Of a stretch of 64,000 bases of DNA, positions 27,501 through 34,582 are shown piece by piece. The number at the start of each line of letters is the position of its first letter. The stretch's first letter is position 1. A program made the translations under genes and the position numbers. The notes beneath the pieces were generated by a model, which was not told where the DNA came from, did no database searches, and was given only the letters and a program-made list of their open reading frames with translations. Source of the DNA: Bdellovibrionales bacterium (GTDB lineage: Bacteria > Myxococcota > XYA12-FULL-58-9 > SYDY01); the NCBI GenBank assembly GCA_005801425.1, contig SYDY01000121.1, forward strand, positions 62,001 through 126,000, in the 5' to 3' direction.

Positions 27501-27834
27501 GACCCAAATCACGCCATGCAAGATGTACAAAACCCAAATTGTCGACACTCAGATGCGGAAAATAGGGCGACGATGTACTGCTGCCCGCCTTGGCAGCATC
27601 CAATATCACTGCACGGTACACACCCGATTCATTGCTGGCATGGTATGCATACCACCATTTGACGCTGTTAATGGTTTTTGTTCCCACCCACGCCACATGC
27701 ACATAACCTAACGGATCCAGCGCAATTACGGGCTGTATACCAACAGCAGGCGCAATATCATTTCGCACCCAATCTGCACGTGCGATCCCTGACCCCATCA
27801 TCTGCAAGCAAAGAAACCCTATCCTCCAACGCAT
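24448..27834 (-). CDS. Secreted surface protein: propeller-like repeats, Cys-rich repeats, MYXO-CTERM-like end
   Basis: 1128 residues from ATG 27834; a GTG ten codons upstream is possible. A signal peptide (MRWRIGFLCLQMMGSGIARA) is followed by repeats of the type ALDPLGYVHVAWVG and SVDNLGFVHLAWRD to about 470, as in BNR/beta-propeller proteins. Eight Asp in a row near 495 come from a GAT microsatellite. A beta-rich region follows. From about 730 to 1040 there are seven to eight units with the pattern CDDxxxCTYxDxC...GxCxGTxIxC...CNGTxxCT. The end has GGGGGC, a short hydrophobic segment (SLVPVWFVFLL) and RRR, like the Cys-plus-helix-plus-Arg sorting signals of myxobacteria. The last 35 codons or so lie opposite gpmI and may not be native. 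Confidence 0.8.
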   Translation of the reverse strand: MRWRIGFLCLQMMGSGIARADWVRNDIAPAVGIQPVIALDPLGYVHVAWVGTKTINSVKWWYAYHASNESGVYRAVILDAAKAGSSTSSPYFPHLSVDNLGFVHLAWRDLGPGSGKSVVLYRSDNPETGGHVPLKAFYTGGGDHIHDVNLDVTPDNYAHVMTEADSCSGGMCTLGSNIFDECFVATTTYPACHGATVPLVSAYETGLAEGAMPLNIVRDRYDGGGMQQFSSAVGPDGTRHLLIGIRMAGYAGNPCTVTPNDTGGYTVDDRGRRDCVTNERLVYHLERPYDAQQKPYNALRETRETLAVWSRPESITGHDVNNQQWPVIVVDPDSMLHVVYASQDGKIYYIRKGLGGQWTMPQAVTFPEEGYFDTIPSIALDVTGRLHMTFERMPVIMEGESSSAFAVRKAAFLCEGVSPCTGRSFILYASSVLPVYPWEDPTPPAEFEWIGPEEVVTVVSAEQLTHRDRRIVANWVDGEMLMVMRCDDDDDDDDGVTQEICLYANTDAGVSPAYSGGGTTLTVSDDFLPTSVIEHYDVMAEADAVTVLSFTVSDDSAQTDGLATFIDAIHVNAGDEQSIQYVGNTSAGKDQGLSYFLAGAQLVTDNDVTFAGLISTTKIVFRASAGELDVPAGGERTFRVRVWFKPKVYAATVPVSTLHLRIKPDQDVVVDGSGSRLAFDQTVVESNISLTCSSGRSCDDDKPCTYNDTCGDAHICVGAVTISCVSTSCLTRACNGTTTCSETPKTGVACNDNNINTTGDTCTAQGTCVGTSGSGCALNASCNDGNLCTFNDKCNASGSCIGTSITCEGTICVDKMCNGTSSCTVTSKTGTLCNDNNACTHADACNSSGLCSGTTVTCNSDACNTRSCNGTSTCTTVSNACGVACDDGDPCTYGDTRDGSNVCVGTRITCENDSCNTRSCNGTSSCTVSPKTGETCDDNDLCTYGDICNSSGVCGGTLIQCDDDICNAAACNGTSECTLSPKIGEVCSDDDMCTYADICTVMGLCGGTAISCESDTCNMRMCNGTDACTVTPTNDASCDDTGSGRNADGIPVDDGGGGGCNNTAATNISLVPVWFVFLLRAAMRRRLRCSDSDLTLVQSTPSNTLRAEKNRAVEHTLRRYVRCSDLQS
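26352..26375. repeat. GAT/ATC trinucleotide run encoding poly-Asp
   Basis: About eight CAT-phase triplets on the plus strand, read as consecutive Asp codons on the minus strand inside the surface-protein gene. Runs like this can change length by slippage; each step keeps the frame. Confidence 0.85.
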
Positions 27835-27940
27835 ACTTCTAGAGTAACTTCGATTGCTTCGCACAGCATCAGGGCTTTCCGCTCTGATGATCGCCTATCA
27901 GTCAAAGCATGAAATTTTCTTCATGCGCTGATCCCAACCG

Positions 27941-28348
27941 TTACGACATTTTCACACCCGGATACTTGGCACTTCGCGCAGCATTGTTACCGTGCCCTGG
28001 CTTTTGCACACCAACATGACGAAGTGCTTCGTCGCGTGCTTCACGATTGGCCTGATTGCGCTCTTTGGCAGCGGCTTTCTTCGCATGCTTATCTGCCATT
28101 TTAAGTGCGGGTGGATTTCCACGAGTAGGGCCGCCGCTCATGTACTGATGCGGCCGACTTTCACCACGGCGTAAAAATGCAGCACGGTGGGCATCTTGTG
28201 CATTGTCATATTTTTTGTCCGCAGCACCGTTGTACGTATCCCCAGCACGACTGTCTGGCCCCAAACGTTGGTCGCGTTGGCTTGATACCGTATGCGATTG
28301 TGATTGCGCATGCTGAGCACCACGAACCTGATTGATATAATGTGGCAT
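27941..28348 (-). CDS. Small basic hydrophilic protein, function unknown
   Basis: 135 residues from an ATG with GGGGG upstream. It is rich in Ala, Arg, Lys, Gln, Asn and His, with no hydrophobic segment and no cysteine. The segment ADKHAKKAAAKERNQANREARDEA near 85-108 would form a charged helix. The composition suggests a disordered or nucleic-acid-associated protein, but no family is recognised. It is divergent from the membrane-protein gene at 28492. Confidence 0.6.
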   Translation of the reverse strand: MPHYINQVRGAQHAQSQSHTVSSQRDQRLGPDSRAGDTYNGAADKKYDNAQDAHRAAFLRRGESRPHQYMSGGPTRGNPPALKMADKHAKKAAAKERNQANREARDEALRHVGVQKPGHGNNAARSAKYPGVKMS

Positions 28349-28491
28349 GATTTAAATTCCCCCGAAAGAAGAATATTTCGGCATCCTTAGGCAATAGTTG
28401 CGTTGATCAATATGACTAAATCCCAACTTCGCTTGAGGATCATGCACCACTGCACGTACAATGGTGGAAATGGATACTTTAGGAGTTGGTC

Positions 28492-29268
28492 TTGCCTGAA
28501 CGGCCCTCGAACAAAACACGTGTCGATCTTTCAAAGCTCGATTTACGCCATATCGAAGATAGGGATCTACGAGCACCCGATTCCATACGCGAAACACTCA
28601 GACCTTTCACAGGCCTTATTTTGCTTGGTTTCTTGGGTTTCGCACTTTGGTTTCCTTATTCCAACATCATCTATTTTCAACCAGATTCCACATGGCCACT
28701 TTTTATTACTGCCATCAGTATCATGGTTATCAGCCCTTTTTTTGGGCGCTGGTTTTTCGACATACTCCAACGCCTTGCTGAACGATTTCCACATCGAACG
28801 CGCATCGCGAAAGAAGATAAGCCCCCAGCCACGTGGGTCACCTGGCTCACGCTGGCAGGCGCTGTCGTCGGCAGCATTGTTTTGATCGTCATCAGCAGCA
28901 ACGGACAGATCATGTCCGGCGGTGGCACAAAATATTCGAGCGCATGGTACATCATGTCAGGATGCGCTGTGCTCGTCGGCGTGCTTGCCGGAAGATGGCT
29001 ATGGATTAAGGCACGCTGGGGTGCGGCCAGTGCCCCCACAGGATTTAACTTCAAGCTGCCCGTTTGGTTTAAATGGGTTAATCTTGGGATCATCGTCACC
29101 TTGGGATTGCTTCTTATTTTTGCCAACACCCTATTCCCCGAATGGCAACGGGGTCCCAATGGATTTGTTCTCAGCGGCATCGCTTTCGCGGTAGCGATCG
29201 GCACGGCTTTTTGGTTCGTGCGACGCATGGAAGAATACGATACGAAGCATCATATCGATCGACGATAA
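28492..29268 (+). CDS. Multi-spanning membrane protein, function unknown
   Basis: About 258 residues from TTG 28492 with AGGAG six bases upstream. A charged N-terminal tail of some 35 residues precedes six probable membrane helices: GLILLGFLGFALWF, FITAISIMVISPFF, LAGAVVGSIVLIVI, IMSGCAVLVGVLAG, NLGIIVTLGLLLIFAN and GIAFAVAIGTAFWF. The C-terminus is charged (RRMEEYDTKHHIDRR). No catalytic motif or transporter family is recognised. Confidence 0.75.
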   Translation: MPERPSNKTRVDLSKLDLRHIEDRDLRAPDSIRETLRPFTGLILLGFLGFALWFPYSNIIYFQPDSTWPLFITAISIMVISPFFGRWFFDILQRLAERFPHRTRIAKEDKPPATWVTWLTLAGAVVGSIVLIVISSNGQIMSGGGTKYSSAWYIMSGCAVLVGVLAGRWLWIKARWGAASAPTGFNFKLPVWFKWVNLGIIVTLGLLLIFANTLFPEWQRGPNGFVLSGIAFAVAIGTAFWFVRRMEEYDTKHHIDRR

Positions 29269-29366
29269 GCCCAGTACCCTACATCCAACTTGACTTTTAG
29301 GCACACAATGCCATATGTGCTCCAATATCACACCATGTGCGATGTGGCATATTGAGGGGGGGATCC

Positions 29367-29813
29367 ATGAGCGCGCAGCGAACGCCTAAAACGGTCGCAC
29401 CCAAGGCTCAAGTCGCCATCCAGGACGACAACAAGAAGCCCAAACGCCCCGTTACAAAACCAACAGCCATCGCGTTACCTGATCATGATCCACAGCTGGA
29501 CCGGCAAATCATTGAAGGCATGCTGCGCGATCGCGATCTGCTCCTCGATCAAATGGAATCGAAAGGGTACAACCGCAATGCCGTCGTCCAACGTGCAGCA
29601 GATTTAGGCCTCTCAGAGGCCATGGTCCGACAAGTGCGTGGTGTCGCTGCCGATCTTGCAGGCGATCGCACAGGCTCAACACGCCGCCCTGTTCCATCAT
29701 CCCTGGGTGCGCGAACATGCTTATCGTGCGATCGCGTATTCCTTTCCAATGGTCCTGCCAATCGACTCTGCAGCCGATGCCGTGGCGGCGATGCGGGTCT
29801 TGCGCAACTCTAA
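29367..29813 (+). CDS. Small protein with C-terminal zinc ribbon
   Basis: 148 residues from ATG 29367, behind a strong purine-rich GAGGGGGGG. A Lys/Pro-rich N-terminus (to about 40) is followed by a helical middle (QLDRQIIEGMLRDRDLLLDQM and a helix-turn-helix-like NAVVQRAADLGLSEAMVRQV). The end has C-x2-C-x12-C-x2-C (CLSCDRVF...CSRCR), fitting one zinc. A nucleic-acid-binding role is plausible but not shown. Gene and family are not recognised. Confidence 0.65.
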   Translation: MSAQRTPKTVAPKAQVAIQDDNKKPKRPVTKPTAIALPDHDPQLDRQIIEGMLRDRDLLLDQMESKGYNRNAVVQRAADLGLSEAMVRQVRGVAADLAGDRTGSTRRPVPSSLGARTCLSCDRVFLSNGPANRLCSRCRGGDAGLAQL

Positions 29814-29839
29814 CGAATTAACCCCGATACTCTAAGCCG

Positions 29840-30667
29840 ATGAGTATCATCGCAGATTCGTATCCGTTTGAGCGCTATCCCCATTGTTGGTATTTTTTCG
29901 CAGAAGTACGCAGTATGCGTCGAGGATCATGCCACAAGGTACGATTTTGCAATGAGACCTATGATCTTGACATCGATCGCAACGGAAATCCAACCCTTAG
30001 GGCAGAGCTTGCCACAGTGATGGTTGATGGCCGCATGTTTGCCTATTGGGGCGATCCCAAAAAGGCGATCGCTGCACCCAGCACAGCGGTCACCTTTCCC
30101 CAAGAGGGGTGGTCTCAAACATTTCATCGCGGCTACAATGTCAAAACCCATATTCAAGAGATCGTTGAGAATGCCGCTGATTTAGCGCATTTTCAATGCC
30201 TTCATCACTACGTCGATATTCCCACCGTCGACGCCTTTACCATCGATAAAACACGTTTTACCGTCAATATGCGCGCACCTCGTCAAATGTTCGGTTTGAC
30301 GACGCATTCTGTTTTAGACACCACCTACGACGGACTTGCAGTGGTTGAAACAGATATCGTTGCGAGAGATCTTTCGGTTAAAATAATGCTCACAGGCACA
30401 CCACGCTACGACGATGTGCTGGAACTCAACCTTTGGTTTTCACTCAAAAAATGCGGGCCCCTGCGCGACCTTTTTTATCGTGCGGTGGTTCCAAGAATGA
30501 TGACCCGCGAATTCACAAACGATGTACCCATTTGGGAAAATAAAATCTACAAATCAAGGGCGGTCTTGTGTGAATCGGAACGCAACATTGCACTGGTGCG
30601 CAAATGGAGTCGACAGTTTTATGAAGATCCCAAAAGACGATCAATATCGTCCGGTGTAATATCGTAA
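29840..30667 (+). CDS. Rieske-type oxygenase homologue lacking the Rieske cluster
   Basis: 275 residues. The C-terminal part matches the catalytic domain of KshA / DAF-36 / Neverland-type sterol oxygenases: HIQEIVENAADLAHFQCLHH at 104-123, with N111, D114, H117 and H122 as the bridging and mononuclear-iron residues. The N-terminus keeps the family opening (PHCWYFFAEV, then RFCNETYDLDIDRNGN), but it passes straight to ATVMVDGRMFAYWGD. The CxH...CxxH ligands of the 2Fe-2S centre, normally some 60-70 residues in between, are missing. Without them it cannot take electrons in the usual way. It may be a non-redox relative, need a partner, or be decaying. The 3' end overlaps the convergent gene by 49 bases. 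Confidence 0.7.
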   Translation: MSIIADSYPFERYPHCWYFFAEVRSMRRGSCHKVRFCNETYDLDIDRNGNPTLRAELATVMVDGRMFAYWGDPKKAIAAPSTAVTFPQEGWSQTFHRGYNVKTHIQEIVENAADLAHFQCLHHYVDIPTVDAFTIDKTRFTVNMRAPRQMFGLTTHSVLDTTYDGLAVVETDIVARDLSVKIMLTGTPRYDDVLELNLWFSLKKCGPLRDLFYRAVVPRMMTREFTNDVPIWENKIYKSRAVLCESERNIALVRKWSRQFYEDPKRRSISSGVIS

Positions 30668-32682
30668 GGTGGAAGTGCCCTCGCGTAGTCAACGATGCCT
30701 TCCGTAAAAAAATGAGGGATCGTTTTGGGGATTATTTTTGAAGTAAGCATTAGGCCTTCCCCTGCGATGTCATGATCCTTCGCCAATATGCCTCGTATTC
30801 GTTCTCCGCGATCTCGAATAGAACCAATATGGGATCTGATCCATTCCAAACGTGCAACAATGGGGCCTGCCATCGGCGCCCGATCGGTGACATCATGCTT
30901 TGGAAAAAATCCTTTGGCGATGGCTTTTTCGCCAAAAGCAATCACAGTGCTGCTAGAAATAGCTTTCCCTAAAGTGGCATAATCTGGAATGATACCATAC
31001 CAGTTGAATGCGAAGACTTTCCCTGTTCGTCCTGAGCCGCAAAGGGCTTCATCAAAAATGAGCGGGATCCCTTGCGTAGTACAAAAATCGCGCAACGCCT
31101 GAAGAAAAACTTTGCTATGAAACATCGCGGTAAATGTATCGACTGTTTCGAGCATTACGCACCGTAGCGGAGACTCTCCATGGCATATGTGGAGATCATG
31201 AAGCACCTTCTCTTCATCCGCTGACATCCTTTTCGCAGCCAATGCATCTGAAATACGAGCGTAAGGGCGCGAGCATGAAAACTTGAACGGCTTGGAAGTC
31301 TCCTTAAAGTGGCTATTAGGCATTGATTGTTGAAGCGTTGCGCTTTTTCCCCAGGTCCCCACATAGGTATTCCCTATCAGGGCAACTTTCGCTTGTTCGG
31401 CGCTATGATCACCAAGTGCCTCAAGTAGCACACTGTTGCTATCGGATGCGGCTTGTTCGATGACCACACATCCCATCGACGACGGTATAATTTCGCCAGA
31501 CACCTCCATGAGTCGCATAAGCGCTTGAATAATACCGTGTTCCCAGTATGCACGATCGTTGGCATGCACGTGCATGGCATCCCATGGCATATACTTTTCT
31601 GCATCAGCACCAATAAATAAACCCCAGTCGTTTTTAAAATTGATAGGACTGGGCGCTTGCGTCGCAATCGAAAGAGCAGAACTTGGAACAGGCATTTTGT
31701 AGTACTGAAGGATCTCGATCGACAAACCCTCTGCCAGTGCAGGATTGACGCTATATGTTGTTTGCCCTGTGTAGAGTGTTGGGAGTTTCAAATTTCTCAG
31801 CAAACGCGGCAGTTTACTTGGACGAGATTCCCATAATCCAGCGGGCACGATGCCTGGAAGCATAGAAGGCATATCCTTGCCGTATTGGGTTTTAAGAACA
31901 ATGCATTGCTTTCTCCACGTCGTTTTGAATTCTTCAGCGGTAATATCCAATTGTGCAGCCTCGCAAAGAATCACAGAACTTTCAGGAATATCATGAGACT
32001 TGATGGTACTCATTTGGGGGCCGAGCATTAAGGGTCTTCTTTGTTGCACCCATGTCTGGAATTCAACGTCTCTGCAGTGGAGATGCAGCCACAAAATAGA
32101 TGTAAATCGTAGGACCGCAGCGCCATGTCCATGATTGCTGATCACAATAGCCAAATCGCACCAGGATGTTTTTGTGCTTGGATTAACAAGCGAGGTGATT
32201 GCATCGGTGGTCACCTGAAAACAAAGTGGAACATGTTCGCGCTTGCACCATTGCTGGAGCAGGTGACATTCCCCTTCGCCAATGCACGAACGATCCACGA
32301 CAACGATCCCAATGGGTTTCTGCGGAAATGATGCCATGTGCGTTTGAAAAAATTTGATTACGTCATTATTAGGCAGGCAAACGCGTTCAGGGTGCCGTAT
32401 CCAGCGCGCGCCTAATTTCGTTGGATTTTCCGCAATACCCAATGCGACAGCGCCCCGATCTGAAGGTCCAAACAGCCTCGCCATGGGACGTCGTATACCT
32501 TCTTGCACAATGTAGGTCGTACGCCCCCCCATGTGGGTTTTTGTGTGCGCCTCTTGGACGGGATCTAACTTCAAAACGATGTGGACAGCATGCGTCACAG
32601 CAGGACTTTGGTCTTCGTGCGTAAAAGACGTAGCCGGTGACTTCGCCAAAACACCCAGGTATTCCTTAGAAATGCCGCTCAT
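30619..32682 (-). CDS. Large protein with degenerate class III aminotransferase domain
   Basis: 687 residues. The C-terminal part (about 330-665) follows the class III PLP aminotransferase plan: CVVIEQAASDSNSVLLEAL near 405, ALIGNTYVGTWGKSA near 435, IFDEALCGSGRTG near 542-554 (PLP-binding Asp) and IPDYATLGKAI with the candidate PLP Lys573. Segments between these are far from typical, so substrate cannot be guessed. The first 300 residues are an extra domain that I do not recognise. It contains GIVVVDRSCIGEGECHLL and DLAIVISNHGHGAAV, which recall sugar-kinase/actin-like folds only vaguely. No homologous neighbour helps, apart from the Rieske-like gene it converges with. Confidence 0.6.
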   Translation of the reverse strand: MSGISKEYLGVLAKSPATSFTHEDQSPAVTHAVHIVLKLDPVQEAHTKTHMGGRTTYIVQEGIRRPMARLFGPSDRGAVALGIAENPTKLGARWIRHPERVCLPNNDVIKFFQTHMASFPQKPIGIVVVDRSCIGEGECHLLQQWCKREHVPLCFQVTTDAITSLVNPSTKTSWCDLAIVISNHGHGAAVLRFTSILWLHLHCRDVEFQTWVQQRRPLMLGPQMSTIKSHDIPESSVILCEAAQLDITAEEFKTTWRKQCIVLKTQYGKDMPSMLPGIVPAGLWESRPSKLPRLLRNLKLPTLYTGQTTYSVNPALAEGLSIEILQYYKMPVPSSALSIATQAPSPINFKNDWGLFIGADAEKYMPWDAMHVHANDRAYWEHGIIQALMRLMEVSGEIIPSSMGCVVIEQAASDSNSVLLEALGDHSAEQAKVALIGNTYVGTWGKSATLQQSMPNSHFKETSKPFKFSCSRPYARISDALAAKRMSADEEKVLHDLHICHGESPLRCVMLETVDTFTAMFHSKVFLQALRDFCTTQGIPLIFDEALCGSGRTGKVFAFNWYGIIPDYATLGKAISSSTVIAFGEKAIAKGFFPKHDVTDRAPMAGPIVARLEWIRSHIGSIRDRGERIRGILAKDHDIAGEGLMLTSKIIPKTIPHFFTEGIVDYARALPPYDITPDDIDRLLGSS

Positions 32683-32731
32683 TGTCCCGAAAGATACACA
32701 CGAGAAATCTATTTTTCAGATTTTTCATGCC

Positions 32732-33283
32732 CTAATATCTACAAACACCGCCCGGAGAAATGCCCGCACATTCGCGCGCACGCGATATGGATTGCGACAC
32801 ATGCATTTCCATATCATCAATCGTCACGTCACCCTCTGCAAACCACACCACATCGTTGCCATCATATAAAATTACGGCGGGCAATGCGCCTGACCACTTG
32901 GGGTAGAGTCCTTCGATGAAATCTGATGTGCCCTCCTTCCTAACATAAGACTGGAAATCAACACCGTGCAAACCCAGTAACCGATTAACCTCCTCATGCT
33001 GCTCAGGATCATCGACAGCGACCAGCAGCAACGAAACACCACGCCCATGCAAACGAGCACGCAAAGCAGCAAGCTTTGGCAATTCAGCCACACATGGAGG
33101 ACACCACGTGGCCCATGCCTGAATAAGAACCAAGCGCTGGGCGGAAGATTTTCGGATCGTATGAAGATCAAACGCTGTGATCGGTTGCACCTCCGGTGTG
33201 ATCTGTGGCGAGAGAACAGGTTGCGAGATCACACAGCCAAAGCCCACAAATACCCACATAAAAACACAAATCATCCAACGCAT
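32732..33283 (-). CDS. TlpA/ResA-like thioredoxin, exported or lipid-anchored
   Basis: 183 residues from ATG 33283. MRWMICVFMWVFVGFGC is a signal sequence ending in Cys, loosely like a lipobox. The thioredoxin active site WATWCPPCVAELPKL sits near 60-74, followed by LLLVAVDDPEQHEEV and GALPAVILYDGNDVV with the cis-Pro. The fold fits periplasmic disulfide reductases used in cytochrome c maturation or general redox repair. The exact partner cannot be named. An upstream start at 33319 would place extra residues before the signal. Confidence 0.82.
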   Translation of the reverse strand: MRWMICVFMWVFVGFGCVISQPVLSPQITPEVQPITAFDLHTIRKSSAQRLVLIQAWATWCPPCVAELPKLAALRARLHGRGVSLLLVAVDDPEQHEEVNRLLGLHGVDFQSYVRKEGTSDFIEGLYPKWSGALPAVILYDGNDVVWFAEGDVTIDDMEMHVSQSISRARECAGISPGGVCRY

Positions 33284-33372
33284 AGATCCTGAGGTAGCAG
33301 GCGTGTCCACACAGTTCAACAGTGCCTTGACAATGACCGGGCGATCCTCGTATCAGGACCACATCAATTTGT

Positions 33373-33449
33373 GGTGGGCGTAGCTCAGTTGGTAGAGCAA
33401 TGGGTTGTGGTTCCATTGGTCGGGGGTTCAATTCCCCTCGCTCACCCCA
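33373..33449 (+). tRNA. tRNA-His (anticodon GTG)
   Basis: A full cloverleaf: acceptor GTGGGCG pairs with CGCTCAC, D-arm GCTCAGTTGGTAGAGC, anticodon stem TGGG/TCCA around loop TTGTGGT (anticodon GTG), and T-arm GGGGGTTCAATTCCCC. The genomic G at 33373 supplies G-1, facing C73, the tRNA-His identity element. CCA is encoded at 33447-33449. T runs follow within 15 bases. Confidence 0.95.
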
Positions 33450-33514
33450 AATAATTTTTTCGTTTTTTATTCAATTTCATCGCAGAGACCCCATAACGAT
33501 GTCACACTGTAGAA

Positions 33515-34582
33515 GTGGGACGTGTTCGTCTTCATGTGACGTGTGTTGTTGTATTCACATTGATTGCCTGTGGATCCGACCATGATTTCGCCCAAACCAT
33601 CCATCGTATCATCCCAAATCTACCCAATATGCAAAGTGTGATCCTCGAAAACACGCTTTTTGAACCCCAGCCCAGCCCTGGGATCAAACTCAACCATCTC
33701 CAAATGCGTGGCACACACAACAGCTATCATGTAAAACCCCGATTGCCTCTCGATAGCTCCCACGAATACACACACCGTCCCCTCTATGAACAATTCGACC
33801 GTCTTGGGATCCACGCCCTCGAACTCGATGTCCATCTTGAAGCCGGTGGCCTCGCAACGTACCACATCAGCATGATCGATCCGCTCAGCACATGTTTTTG
33901 GTTTTCAGAATGTCTCAATGAAATTCGACGCTGGTCGACATCCAATCCCAAACATTTGCCAATCATGATCTGGATTGAGGTCAAAGACCTCACCGGTGGC
34001 TTGCCCATCACCGATCTTGATCTCGTCGATCGCACCATTCTCAATGAATTTCCCGAAACAAAAATAGTGATGCCCCGTGATATTCAAAACACAGAAGCAA
34101 CGCTACGCGCAGGTCTTAACAAGTATGGCTGGCCTGAAGTGGATAGCTTGCGTGGTCGCGTGATGTTTATGATGGTCAACAACGACGAGCATCAAAAAGA
34201 GTACACATACAATCATACGTCACTCGACAACCGCGTCATGTTCGTCAACGCAGATCTCGATCAATTTGATCATCCATGGGCTGTCATCGCCAAAATCAAC
34301 AACCCGCGAGAAACCCATACCGTGCAAGCTGCCCATGCGCGCAATATGCTGATCGCCAGCAATATTTGTACGAGCGGCGAATCGTCGACCACGTGCTATG
34401 AGAAATTATCGGCTGGATGGGAAAACGGCGTGCATATGCTGATGGATGATTTTCCTACACCGGTCACCGATCATGTGTACTGGCAAAGCGTGCCAGGATC
34501 GCACAATGCATGGTGCAATCCTGTGAATGCACCAGAAGCTTGTAATGATGCGAGGCTTGCGCCTGTGTTTGTGGGGCCTTAA
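33515..34582 (+). CDS. PI-PLC-like (Ca-dependent) phosphodiesterase lipoprotein
   Basis: 355 residues from GTG 33515, the first start that keeps basic residues ahead of the hydrophobic stretch. VVVFTLIACGS is a good lipobox with Cys19. The TIM-barrel signatures are LQMRGTHNSYHVKP with H68, GIHALELDVHLE with E103 and D105, and H117. This is the calcium-dependent PI-specific phospholipase C1-like family. It probably cleaves phosphodiester lipids outside the inner membrane; the true substrate is unknown. The C-terminal region has four cysteines that could form two disulfides. It overlaps the convergent smc gene by four bases. Confidence 0.85.
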   Translation: MGRVRLHVTCVVVFTLIACGSDHDFAQTIHRIIPNLPNMQSVILENTLFEPQPSPGIKLNHLQMRGTHNSYHVKPRLPLDSSHEYTHRPLYEQFDRLGIHALELDVHLEAGGLATYHISMIDPLSTCFWFSECLNEIRRWSTSNPKHLPIMIWIEVKDLTGGLPITDLDLVDRTILNEFPETKIVMPRDIQNTEATLRAGLNKYGWPEVDSLRGRVMFMMVNNDEHQKEYTYNHTSLDNRVMFVNADLDQFDHPWAVIAKINNPRETHTVQAAHARNMLIASNICTSGESSTTCYEKLSAGWENGVHMLMDDFPTPVTDHVYWQSVPGSHNAWCNPVNAPEACNDARLAPVFVGP

